Source: Bog-1198 sp963727045
GTDB taxonomy: Bacteria; Pseudomonadota; Gammaproteobacteria; Steroidobacterales; Steroidobacteraceae
Length of the DNA: 64,000 nucleotides
Direction of reading: 5' to 3'
NCBI GenBank assembly: GCA_963727045.1
Contig: CAVSES010000001.1
Coordinates: 1,116,001-1,180,000, forward strand
In this document: piece after piece, positions 44,798-53,229 of the stretch
Layout of the letters: each line of letters begins with the position of its first letter
Numbering within the stretch: position 1 is the first letter of the stretch
Program-made: the position numbers and the translations under genes
The notes under the pieces: generated by a model
What the model saw: the letters and a program-made list of their open reading frames with translations, nothing else
Databases searched by the model: none
What the model was told of the DNA's origin: nothing

Positions 44798-45634
44798 CTA
44801 CCGCCCTCTTCGCCGCCACAGAAACCGCAACAGATACAACCCGGGCAGGATGACGAACAGCCACGGCACGATGTATGCCACCGCCGTGATCGCCTGCGAG
44901 ATACCATTCGACAGATTTCCGAGGAAATCCTGAACCGCCGCGCGCGCCGGGCGCCAGAACGCCCGCTGCTCCGCGACTGCAAAATTGATGGTGAGGATAT
45001 CGGTCGTCACGCGCTTCGCCTGATTTGCGGCCTGACCGGCTGCCCGTTCCAAGTTGCTTTGCACCGTGGAGAGCTCAGAGGCCACCTTTATCGCCGCCTC
45101 GACGTTCGTGCCGGCCTTCGCTTGCAGCGCCAACAGCTGCTTGCGGTAGTTTGTCAGCATGTCGATGCGCGATTGCGTGTCTTGGATCGCGTCGGCGAGA
45201 TCGTCGACGGTGGTCGAGCGGTGCTCCAACTTCCCGAGGCCGGAGGCGAAACCGATCAGATCTTCCACGGCCGAAGGATCGATTCGCAATTTGATGAGGC
45301 CCGAGGGCGACTGTCCGGATGACAGATCGGATTGAAGAATCGTGCAATGGTGAACCGAATCCGCCGTGCATCGACCGGCGACGCGGCGAAATGAGGTGTC
45401 GAGCTCCGTCTGTGGCACATCGACCACAATGGAATGCTCCCGGCTCAGCGTACCGGATTCGCTCGCCGCGCTCTCCTTGGGCGCTGCGCTGGGCGGCGCC
45501 ATGAACGCATGCGAAGCGGATGTCCGAGAACACCCGAAAAGCACAGTCATCCCCAGCAACACGACTCCGAGGACGCACGCACCGCGTGACACGCGCGCCC
45601 GTCGGCCTGCGACGATCGGCACGTCACGCCTCAT
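44798..45634 (-). CDS. DUF4349-family lipoprotein
   Basis: A 278-residue protein from the ATG at 45634, which overlaps the upstream stop by one base (TGATG). The lipobox VLFGC places Cys35 as the lipid site. The DUF4349 pattern follows: SIVVDVPQTELDTSFRRV, LIKLRIDPSAVEDLIGFASG, STTVDDLADAIQDTQSRIDM, and a coiled coil LTNYRKQLLALQAKAG to SELSTVQSNLERA. The C-terminus has a membrane segment and an Arg-rich tail. Members are envelope proteins of unclear role. It is last in a six-gene minus-strand operon. Confidence 0.82.
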   Translation of the reverse strand: MRRDVPIVAGRRARVSRGACVLGVVLLGMTVLFGCSRTSASHAFMAPPSAAPKESAASESGTLSREHSIVVDVPQTELDTSFRRVAGRCTADSVHHCTILQSDLSSGQSPSGLIKLRIDPSAVEDLIGFASGLGKLEHRSTTVDDLADAIQDTQSRIDMLTNYRKQLLALQAKAGTNVEAAIKVASELSTVQSNLERAAGQAANQAKRVTTDILTINFAVAEQRAFWRPARAAVQDFLGNLSNGISQAITAVAYIVPWLFVILPGLYLLRFLWRRRGR

Positions 45635-46902
45635 CACAGGAGGAAACGGCACAGAGCCGCGAACGCAGGCAAGGTCAGCGGATCATTCGCAGCGCTGGTC
45701 GCGATCGGATGGGAACAGAAACGCGCGATGACCACCTCGGCCTGCGGCGCGATATACAGCCGTTGACCATGAATGCCGCGGCCCTCGAAGACGCCCAAGG
45801 AGCCGTGCGACACCCACCACATATTGCGGTAGGAGTATCCGGGCAGCAGCGAGTATCCGGCAGGTGCGAATTTGCCCGGGTCGGATCCGCGCCGGATGTC
45901 GGCGACCACCTCGGCGGGGATCAGCTGCTTCCCGCCCCACGCGCCCTCGCAGCGCATCAATTCTCCAAATCGGCACAGGTCCCGCAAGCAGGCACTGAGT
46001 CCCCCGCCGCCCATCGCGACTCCGATTGAATCGACCGCCATGTAGCCGTCTTCTTCGCAGCCGATCTGCGACCAGAGTCGCTCGCTCAACAGCTGGGGCA
46101 ATGAAATACCGCTGACCCGCGCCATGATCCAGCAAAGCACCTCCGTATTGACCGTCTTGTAATCGAACACGGCGCCGTGGTCGCCCGACTTGCGCAGCGT
46201 GACCAGATACTCGTAATAATTGGTGGGGCCCGTATAGTTCGCACGGCGCGCGCGAAGGCCCCCTGCACGTGAGTAGTCCCAGATCTCGGCTTGCGGATCG
46301 GAGTACAGCTCCGAGTAGCGCACGCCGACCTGCATGTCCAGAACCTGCCGCAGCGTCGCGTCTTCGTAGGCGGTGGTCAACATCTCGGGGAGGTAGTGAG
46401 AAACCGGCTTGCGCTCGTCCAGAACGCCTTCGTGAATCAGACTCGCGGCCAGCGTCGCGGCGTAGGACTTGGTAATGGAAAAGCATGCGTGAGGCCGCTG
46501 CGCCTGCAACGCTCCGAAATAGCGCTCATAGAGCCTTGCACCGCGATGCAGGACCACAATTCCATCGGTGTAAGTCTGCGCCAGGGACTCGAGCCACGTG
46601 TGGCGCACACCCCGCAGGTCATCGAATGCCAATGCATCGATGCTCGCTTCGCTGCCGGGCGTCGCGGCGCCGAGAGGGCTTGGCGGACCGGAACCGCGCC
46701 AGACGGTGGCGGTCGGCACAAGTTCGCGCATGTGCGACAAGCTCCAGCGGATTTGCGGAAACTCCAGATAGCGGTCATCTTCAAAGCGGATGCGCTTCGC
46801 CACGGGCGGCGGTGACCCCTGCATCAGCCCCAACACATTCGGATCCGAGGCGTTGCCATCCGGATACTCGATGCCGTCAAACGCCAGCGTCGTGCCTTTC
46901 AT
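45634..46902 (-). CDS. Beta-lactamase-fold serine hydrolase, 6-aminohexanoate-dimer-hydrolase-like
   Basis: About 422 residues from the ATG at 46902 (AAAGG six bases upstream; a GTG at 46923 is an alternative). The S-x-x-K motif is HACFSITKSYAATLAASLIH. Other features are LRQVLDMQVGVRYSE with Tyr, the FDYKTVNTEVLCWIMARVSG helix, and MAVDSIGVAMGGGGLSACLR, all as in NylB-type and related class C-like amide hydrolases. No signal peptide, so cytoplasmic. It follows the second serine hydrolase by 48 bases and couples to DUF4349. The substrate is probably a small amide or peptide; not proven. Confidence 0.85.
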   Translation of the reverse strand: MKGTTLAFDGIEYPDGNASDPNVLGLMQGSPPPVAKRIRFEDDRYLEFPQIRWSLSHMRELVPTATVWRGSGPPSPLGAATPGSEASIDALAFDDLRGVRHTWLESLAQTYTDGIVVLHRGARLYERYFGALQAQRPHACFSITKSYAATLAASLIHEGVLDERKPVSHYLPEMLTTAYEDATLRQVLDMQVGVRYSELYSDPQAEIWDYSRAGGLRARRANYTGPTNYYEYLVTLRKSGDHGAVFDYKTVNTEVLCWIMARVSGISLPQLLSERLWSQIGCEEDGYMAVDSIGVAMGGGGLSACLRDLCRFGELMRCEGAWGGKQLIPAEVVADIRRGSDPGKFAPAGYSLLPGYSYRNMWWVSHGSLGVFEGRGIHGQRLYIAPQAEVVIARFCSHPIATSAANDPLTLPAFAALCRFLL

Positions 46903-46950
46903 CGCGTGCCTTTGAATCGCCACATAGGACCCCGCAATCCTACCACCTGC

Positions 46951-48444
46951 TCATGCGCCCGGGCCGGGCGGTATGGAACCCACGCGGCTGTGTCGATTGC
47001 TGAACTGGACATAGGCGGAAATCCTTCCCGACGTGTCGCGCTCGAAGCGAATCTCGTCGGCCTCGCTTCCGTCTTCGCGGACTCGCCGGAAGACATCGCC
47101 GCCCTTGGCCTTCAGTATTGTCAATTCTTCCGCAGGGTTCGCGGACGGCAGCGACACGACGGCGAGCCCGCCCGCCCATGGCACGATCGCAATCTCGGCG
47201 CCCCAGGGCTGCTCGGAATATCGGCCCGCATACGCCTCAAGGTCGATGTCCTTGGCGGGCGCGGGAGCCTTGAAGTCCCAGTGTTTTCTCTTGTCCAGAA
47301 GATCGAAAACGGCGAGTGCATAGGCGCCCGGGTGCTCGGCACCGGTGAGCATCGCGACGACGGCGGTCTCGGTAGCCGGTCGCATCACTAAAATGGAATG
47401 ATAACCTGGACAGTCTCCGCCGTGACCCACGTAGGTCTGATCGCCCTTGCGCCTCACGGTGAATCCCAGACCCCACGTGGTTTTCCAATCCGGATCGGTA
47501 AACTGCACGCGCTGCATTTCGCGCAGCGTCGACGCCTTCAGCACCTCCGGCTCTCCGGTACGCAGCAACCTGAACTGCCATGCCGCGAACCGGCCGAGAT
47601 CCTCCACCGTGGAGGTATAGCCGGCCGCCGGCGTCACGCCGCGCGTGTCGAAGGGCTTCACCAAATCCCGCGATCCATCGCGCTTGACGGCTCCCCAACC
47701 GATTGCGAGCCGCTTGCCATAGAGCGCCATCGGCATGAATGGATGCGTGTCATTCAATCCCAGCGGCTCGAGGATATGGGTCTGTACGTATTGCGAGTAG
47801 GTCTCGCCGGAGACCGACGCCACCGTTTCGCCCACGAGGGTGAGGCCGAGATTGCTGTACTGAAACCAGCGAGACGCGGGCCAGAGCGGCATCTGGTCGG
47901 CCAACCTCCTCTTCAGCTGCTCCTCCGTCGGAAAGGGAAAATCGGGCCCGGTCCAGTACGGGAAATCGGATTCCCTCGGCAGGCCCGCGGAATGACTGAG
48001 AATGGCGCGCAGGGTGATCGGCACGCTGTCCTGATCGAGGTCTTTGAGCTTCGCCCAGGACAGATAAGTGGTGATCGGTTCATCGAGCCGCACGCGCCCG
48101 GCCTCCCATTGCTGCATCAGCGCAATCGATGTGAACAGCTTCGAGACGGAGCAGATCGAATAGAGGGTCCGGGCCGTGGCAGCGATCTTGTGCGGCGCGT
48201 CCAGCGTACCGTAGCCATTCGACCAAACGGTTTTGTCGCCCTGGACGACCGCAGCCGAGAGCGCCGGGAGGCGCTGATAGGCTTGCACGCTGTCGAGCCA
48301 CACGTCGGCCAGCCGCAGCGCCTCGACGCGCGCTTGGATGTCGGCCTTCGGCGGTGTCGGCACATCTTGTGCGCTGGCGAATGGCGGTTGGCACGATGTG
48401 CAAATCAGCAGCGTTGCGGCGGCGGTCTTCAGTGCGCTCGACAT
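46951..48444 (-). CDS. Exported class C beta-lactamase-related serine hydrolase
   Basis: A 497-residue protein with AGGAGA seven bases before the ATG and a signal peptide ending FASA-QD. The catalytic motifs are SICSVSKLFTSIALMQ (SxxK), FQYSNLGLTLVGE (YSN) and YVGHGGDCPGYHS (HGG in place of KTG). A C-terminal lipocalin-like part (DLEAYAGRYSEQPWGAEIAI) follows, as in penicillin-binding-protein/D-aminopeptidase relatives. Periplasmic peptidase or esterase; substrate unknown. Nine bases separate it from the M20 peptidase. Confidence 0.88.
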   Translation of the reverse strand: MSSALKTAAATLLICTSCQPPFASAQDVPTPPKADIQARVEALRLADVWLDSVQAYQRLPALSAAVVQGDKTVWSNGYGTLDAPHKIAATARTLYSICSVSKLFTSIALMQQWEAGRVRLDEPITTYLSWAKLKDLDQDSVPITLRAILSHSAGLPRESDFPYWTGPDFPFPTEEQLKRRLADQMPLWPASRWFQYSNLGLTLVGETVASVSGETYSQYVQTHILEPLGLNDTHPFMPMALYGKRLAIGWGAVKRDGSRDLVKPFDTRGVTPAAGYTSTVEDLGRFAAWQFRLLRTGEPEVLKASTLREMQRVQFTDPDWKTTWGLGFTVRRKGDQTYVGHGGDCPGYHSILVMRPATETAVVAMLTGAEHPGAYALAVFDLLDKRKHWDFKAPAPAKDIDLEAYAGRYSEQPWGAEIAIVPWAGGLAVVSLPSANPAEELTILKAKGGDVFRRVREDGSEADEIRFERDTSGRISAYVQFSNRHSRVGSIPPGPGA

Positions 48445-48453
48445 GAGGGTCTC

Positions 48454-49944
48454 CTATTCTTGGCCCGCGCCGTTTCGCAGCAGCGCCTGGTAGAAGCGAA
48501 TCAGATCCGCATAGTTGGATACTGCCATGCGTTCATCCGTGCCGTGAAAACGCGCCAAATCCGCGGCGCGCGCGCGCACGGGAGAGAACCGAAAAATATG
48601 GTCCGCGACCGCACTCATATGCCGCGAATCCGTCCCGCCGATCATGAGGCCCGGAGCCACCACCGTATCGGGGAATAATTCGCGGATGGTGCGATTGAGC
48701 ATCAGATACGCGGCCGATTCGTGAGAGGTGACCGGGGATGCCTCGGTCGCCGGTGTGGCGGGCTCAATGGAGACTCGATCGTCGCCCACCACGTGCCGAA
48801 TACGATCGACGATGGCCGCGGAACGATCCCCCGGAATCAAGCGAAAATTGACGAGCGCCTCTGCCTGCCCCGGCAACACGTTCTCCTTGTTGCCCCCGCG
48901 GATGACGGTGATCGCCGTGGTCGTTCGCAGCATGGCGTTGGTCGAGGGGGTGCGCTCAAGCTGCGCCACGATCAACGGACCGAACAACCATCGATTGGCG
49001 AGGACCACGCGGTTGACTCCATGCATTTCCGGGACCACCGCGTCGAACATGTCGGCGGCCACACCGCCGATCGCCGCCGGCATCGGCGACGACTCGACCC
49101 GCACCAGCGCGCGCGACAGGGTGCCGATGGCAGATTGTCCGCCCGGCATCGAAGAATGGCCGGCGGCTCCCGCCGCCGTCAGTCGCACGGTCACCGACCC
49201 CTTTTCCGCCACACCCACCAGGGCGACGGGCGCCTCGACGCCCGGCATGATGCCCTCGGTGATCAACAGACCCTCATCCAGTGCGAATTCACAATGGACG
49301 GCGCGTTCTGCGAGCGCGTTTGCAATGGCGGCGGCGCCCTGCGCGCCGCCGTTCTCTTCGTCGTGCCCAAATGCCAGATAGACGGTGCGGCGCGGTTTGA
49401 AGCCGGCGGCGGCCAGCGATTCCACCGCCTCGAGAATCGCCATGAGGTTTCCCTTGTCATCCCACGTACCCCGCCCCCACACGAACCCGTCGCGGATTTC
49501 TCCGCCGAAGGGATCCGCGTGCCACTCACCCTCGGTGCCTGGCGCAACGGGCACGACGTCCTGGTGTGCCATCAAGAGGATCGGCTTGGCCTGCGCGTCC
49601 TGACCCAACCACGTGTACAGCAAGCTGTAGCCGCCGATGATTTCGCGCTGGAGCGCGGCGTGCGTTCTCGGAAACGATTGTGCCAAATAGTCGTGAAGCT
49701 TCAAGAGCTCGGCCCTGCTCTCCTCTGAGGGTGCGTCGTAGGAAATCGTGCGAAATCGAACTGCGCCCGCAAGCCGCGCGGCGGCCGCCTGCTCATCGAT
49801 GAGCGTGCGCGCTGCAATCGGTACCACGACCTGCCGGGAGCGATGCCGCCAGGTGTTGATGCCCAGAACCACAGCCAACAGCACCAGGACGAGGCCGGCG
49901 AACCTTGCGGCATTCTTCACCCTATTGACGCGCTGTCCTGCCAC
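48454..49944 (-). CDS. M20-family metallopeptidase (carboxypeptidase S-like), membrane-anchored
   Basis: A 496-residue protein starting at GTG, with an N-terminal membrane segment FAGLVLVLLAVVLGINTW. Zinc-ligand motifs: LLMAHQDVVPV, WGRGTWDDKGNLMA (bridging Asp), AFGHDEENGGAQGA (general base Glu and ligand) and LMIGGTDSRHM. A dimerisation domain with GAAGHSSMPGG lies between. It matches the large carboxypeptidase-S-type members that face the periplasm and remove C-terminal residues from peptides. Position between a TonB receptor unit and a serine hydrolase supports peptide processing. Confidence 0.9.
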   Translation of the reverse strand: MAGQRVNRVKNAARFAGLVLVLLAVVLGINTWRHRSRQVVVPIAARTLIDEQAAAARLAGAVRFRTISYDAPSEESRAELLKLHDYLAQSFPRTHAALQREIIGGYSLLYTWLGQDAQAKPILLMAHQDVVPVAPGTEGEWHADPFGGEIRDGFVWGRGTWDDKGNLMAILEAVESLAAAGFKPRRTVYLAFGHDEENGGAQGAAAIANALAERAVHCEFALDEGLLITEGIMPGVEAPVALVGVAEKGSVTVRLTAAGAAGHSSMPGGQSAIGTLSRALVRVESSPMPAAIGGVAADMFDAVVPEMHGVNRVVLANRWLFGPLIVAQLERTPSTNAMLRTTTAITVIRGGNKENVLPGQAEALVNFRLIPGDRSAAIVDRIRHVVGDDRVSIEPATPATEASPVTSHESAAYLMLNRTIRELFPDTVVAPGLMIGGTDSRHMSAVADHIFRFSPVRARAADLARFHGTDERMAVSNYADLIRFYQALLRNGAGQE

Positions 49945-49956
49945 GAGAGGCTCGGT

Positions 49957-52900
49957 TCAGGGGACCGATACCGGCGACAGCCCCTGCGCCTTCAATTCCT
50001 CGCCAAGCCTTGCAATCGGTCCGCTGCGAAGCGCAGCCCACTGCTTGAGCTTTGCGTGCGACGCGATGCGCGCCAATTTGTAGACCGCCAGCGCCTGCGA
50101 GGGTGCCGGCCGGTCGGAACTTTCGACCGCATTGAGCGCGGTGATGAGTTCCGTCGTCGCCGCGTCCAGGCCCGAGTTTCCCTCGAGGAGCGCATCGAGA
50201 TCGGCGCGCAACCCCTTCGCCCTCCCGATCACCCCGGCATCTGCGGCGCCGGCGTTCACAATGGCCTTGTCGAGCTGTTCCTTCACCGAGGCGATGTCCT
50301 CCAGCGCACGGCGGCTGTCGGTCGCGTCGCGAAAAATCATCAGGCTCCTCTCGAATTGCTGCACGAACTGCGGCTGGGTTGCCGGGGAGCGCGGGTCTTT
50401 GACCAGGATCAGAGGCTCCGAGGAGACCTTCCTCCCATTCACGTCGAGCTCGACCGTGTAGGTTCCGGGCGCCACGCGGGGCGCGTGGGGTGTGCGGCCT
50501 TCTCCATCATCGGGCTCGTTGTCTTCGGGTGTCCCCGGCGGACCCCAGGCGAGATTCCAAATGAAGCGATGCATGCCGGCCGATGTGTCGAGGCGCGGCG
50601 GCTTCGCGAACCAGCGTTCCGCGACAGGCAGGGGCGCGTGGCGCGCCGGTTGCTCCGGCGCTGAGGCAACCTGCAGAACCATCCGGCCGCCGGCGTCGTG
50701 CACCCGCAACACGACCGACTGTTCCGTGTCCGGCAGGTAATAATCGAGCACGGCGCCGTTGGGGGGATTCTCCCCGGTGGGCTCCTCGGGAGGGATGGGG
50801 GTGCCCGGGAACGCATCGTTGTCGACCCGCACTGTGGTCTGCGGCGCGTAGAGAAATGCGGACGAGGATCCGACGTGGTCCGCGGCTTGTCGCAGCGGCG
50901 TGATGTCATCGAGTATCCAGAAGGAGCGGCCGTGCGTTGCAACGACGAGATCGGCGCCGTGAACGGTCATGTCGCGCACGGAAGTGACGGGAAGGTTCAA
51001 CTGCAACGGCTGCCAGTGACCGCCGTCGTCGAATGAGACCTCGATTCCAAACTCCGTGCCTGCGAACAGCAGTCCCCTCCGCCGGGGGTCCTCGCGCACC
51101 CCCCACACGAAGTTGGGTGCTTCGAGTCCTGTGGTGATTGCCTCCCAGCTCTTGCCAAAATCGCGCGTTCGGTAGACGTAGGGCGCGCGATCGTCCATGC
51201 GATGACGCTCAACCGCAGCGTAAGCGACAGCCGCATCGAAATGCGAAGGCTCGATCAAGGAGACTCTGCTCCAGGGTTGAATCCCGGGCGGCGTCACATT
51301 GGTCCAGGTCAACCCGCCGTTGCGCGTCAAAGAAATGATTCCCGTGTCGCTGCCCGTCCAAAGGACGTTCTGGTCGAGATAGGACGGCGCCACCGTGGCG
51401 AGCGTGCCGTAACCCAGCGAAATCGCCTTTTCCGGCGTCGGTGTTGGGGCGTTGTCCGTTGGGTTGCGTGCCGAGGGATTGCCGCTCCCGGCGGCGACCG
51501 CTTTTGCCGCAGCGGAAGCCACTTTACCTCCGGTCAGATCGGGACTGATCTCGCGCCAATGCAGGCCGCCATCGATGGTCTTCAAGACGTATTGCGCCCC
51601 GAGATAGAGGGAAGTCTTATCGACGGGAGAAAATACGAGCGGCGGCGTCCAAGGGTCGCGATATTTCCGCTGCGCGATCTCCGTTCCAAATACCGTCACC
51701 GGCCACGGGGAGACGTCCTGCGCCAGGGAGCGGCGGCGCTCCCATCGCAGCACCGACCCATAGCTGCCGCTCGCGTAGAGGATATCGGGATTCTTTGGAT
51801 CGAGTGCCAGGTACCCGCTCTCGCTGCTGCTCGCGAGAAACCAATCGCGCGCCGTGATCTGGCCATGGTCCGTCCGGCTTGGCACGCCAGCCCCGCCGCT
51901 GTCCTGCTGCGCGCCGTAGACGGTGTAGGGGAAGCGATCATCGGTCGTCACGTGGTAGAGCTGCGCCGTCGGTTGGTTGTACCAGGTCGACCACGAGGCG
52001 CCACGATCGAGACTGACGATCGTTCCCTGGTCCGTGCCGAGCAGCAGCCGATCTCGATTCTTCGGGTCAACCCACAGTTCGTGATAATCATCCCCGCCGG
52101 GCGCACCCCGCACGACGGTCAGGGTTTTGCCGCCATCCGTGGAACCCAGCAGCGCAACGTTTGGAACATAGATCGTGTCGGGATCGCTTGGATCCACGGT
52201 AACTCTGCTGAAATACCAGGCCCGGCTGGTGAGGCGCTCGTCCGCGTTGACGAGAAGCCAGTTCTCGCCGCCGTCGCGCGAGACATAGAGGCCCGAGATC
52301 TTCGCCTCGATGAGCGCGTAGACGCGCTGCCCATCGGCGCTGATTGCCACGCCTGTGCGGCCCCAGGTACCTTCCGGCAGGCCGTGGCCGACGCACTGCT
52401 GCCATGTTTCGCCCGAGTCCTGGGAACGATAAATTCCGCTTCCGGGTCCCGTGAGCGGCCCGTATGTGCTCCACGGCGGACGGTGGGCCTCCCAGAGCGA
52501 GGCGAAGAGGACGTTCGGTTTGGACGCAGCGATGGCAAGATCCGCCACACCGACGCTCGGACCCTTGTCGAGAGTGTGCTTCCAGGTCCTTCCCCCGTCG
52601 GTGCTTTTGTAGACGCCGCGATCCGGGTTGGGCCCGTAGGCGTGCCCCAAGGCGCCGACATGGACGATGTCGGGGTTCGTCGGGTCGATCACTATTTTGC
52701 TGATCTGCCGCGTGTCGCCGAGACCTGCAAAGGCCCAGGTGCCGCCGCCGTCGACGGATTTGTAGACGCCGGCCCCGGAGGCAAGGTTCGAGCGAATGTC
52801 GCTCTCCCCCGTTCCGACGTAAATCACATCGGGGTTTGCGGTGGAGACCGCCAGTGCCCCGATCGAGGCCACCGGTTGATTGTCGAAGACCGGTTTCCAG

Positions 52901-53157
52901 ACCGTTCCCGCGTCGATCGTCTTCCACACGCCGCCGTCCACCGCACCGAAATAAAAGGTGCTACCCGAGCCGGGTACGCCGCCGACCGCCACCGCGCGCC
53001 CGCCCCTGAATGGACCGATCATGCGCCATTTCATGTCGCCGTAAAATTGCGACGACACCGTCCCCGCCACGGTCTCGGCTGGCAGCGGCTGGACGAGAAG
53101 CAGGGAAGCGGTCAGCAGGGCCAAAGACAGGAACGCTGGAATGCGAAACTCTCTCAC
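49957..53157 (-). CDS. Exported sortilin/VPS10-like BNR-repeat protein
   Basis: About 1066 residues from the GTG at 53157, chosen because GGGAGAG lies five bases upstream and a clear signal peptide follows (FLSLALLTASLLLVQPLPAE). The chain is a large beta-propeller with Asp-box-like repeats: GGVWKTIDAGTVWKPV, GVYKSVDGGGTWAFAGLG, GVYKSTDGGRTWKHTLD, GIYRSQDSGETWQQ, VSRDGGENW and LTRNGGLTWTN. The C-terminal ~350 residues are Pro-rich with a final helical region. These VPS10-type proteins are usually annotated as glycosyl-hydrolase-like but often lack shown activity. Tight spacing after the TonB receptor suggests a shared substrate. Confidence 0.85.
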   Translation of the reverse strand: MREFRIPAFLSLALLTASLLLVQPLPAETVAGTVSSQFYGDMKWRMIGPFRGGRAVAVGGVPGSGSTFYFGAVDGGVWKTIDAGTVWKPVFDNQPVASIGALAVSTANPDVIYVGTGESDIRSNLASGAGVYKSVDGGGTWAFAGLGDTRQISKIVIDPTNPDIVHVGALGHAYGPNPDRGVYKSTDGGRTWKHTLDKGPSVGVADLAIAASKPNVLFASLWEAHRPPWSTYGPLTGPGSGIYRSQDSGETWQQCVGHGLPEGTWGRTGVAISADGQRVYALIEAKISGLYVSRDGGENWLLVNADERLTSRAWYFSRVTVDPSDPDTIYVPNVALLGSTDGGKTLTVVRGAPGGDDYHELWVDPKNRDRLLLGTDQGTIVSLDRGASWSTWYNQPTAQLYHVTTDDRFPYTVYGAQQDSGGAGVPSRTDHGQITARDWFLASSSESGYLALDPKNPDILYASGSYGSVLRWERRRSLAQDVSPWPVTVFGTEIAQRKYRDPWTPPLVFSPVDKTSLYLGAQYVLKTIDGGLHWREISPDLTGGKVASAAAKAVAAGSGNPSARNPTDNAPTPTPEKAISLGYGTLATVAPSYLDQNVLWTGSDTGIISLTRNGGLTWTNVTPPGIQPWSRVSLIEPSHFDAAVAYAAVERHRMDDRAPYVYRTRDFGKSWEAITTGLEAPNFVWGVREDPRRRGLLFAGTEFGIEVSFDDGGHWQPLQLNLPVTSVRDMTVHGADLVVATHGRSFWILDDITPLRQAADHVGSSSAFLYAPQTTVRVDNDAFPGTPIPPEEPTGENPPNGAVLDYYLPDTEQSVVLRVHDAGGRMVLQVASAPEQPARHAPLPVAERWFAKPPRLDTSAGMHRFIWNLAWGPPGTPEDNEPDDGEGRTPHAPRVAPGTYTVELDVNGRKVSSEPLILVKDPRSPATQPQFVQQFERSLMIFRDATDSRRALEDIASVKEQLDKAIVNAGAADAGVIGRAKGLRADLDALLEGNSGLDAATTELITALNAVESSDRPAPSQALAVYKLARIASHAKLKQWAALRSGPIARLGEELKAQGLSPVSVP

Positions 53158-53229
53158 CAGTCTCTCCCGGTAACTCTTGTCGTGTCCCACGGCGCAGTCC
53201 ACAACAGTCCCACCGTCGGGCGCTGGAAC

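Noticed and set aside
47398..48678. 426-codon open frame on the plus strand
   Set aside because: Antisense to the exported serine hydrolase, Arg/His-rich, no domain or ribosome site.
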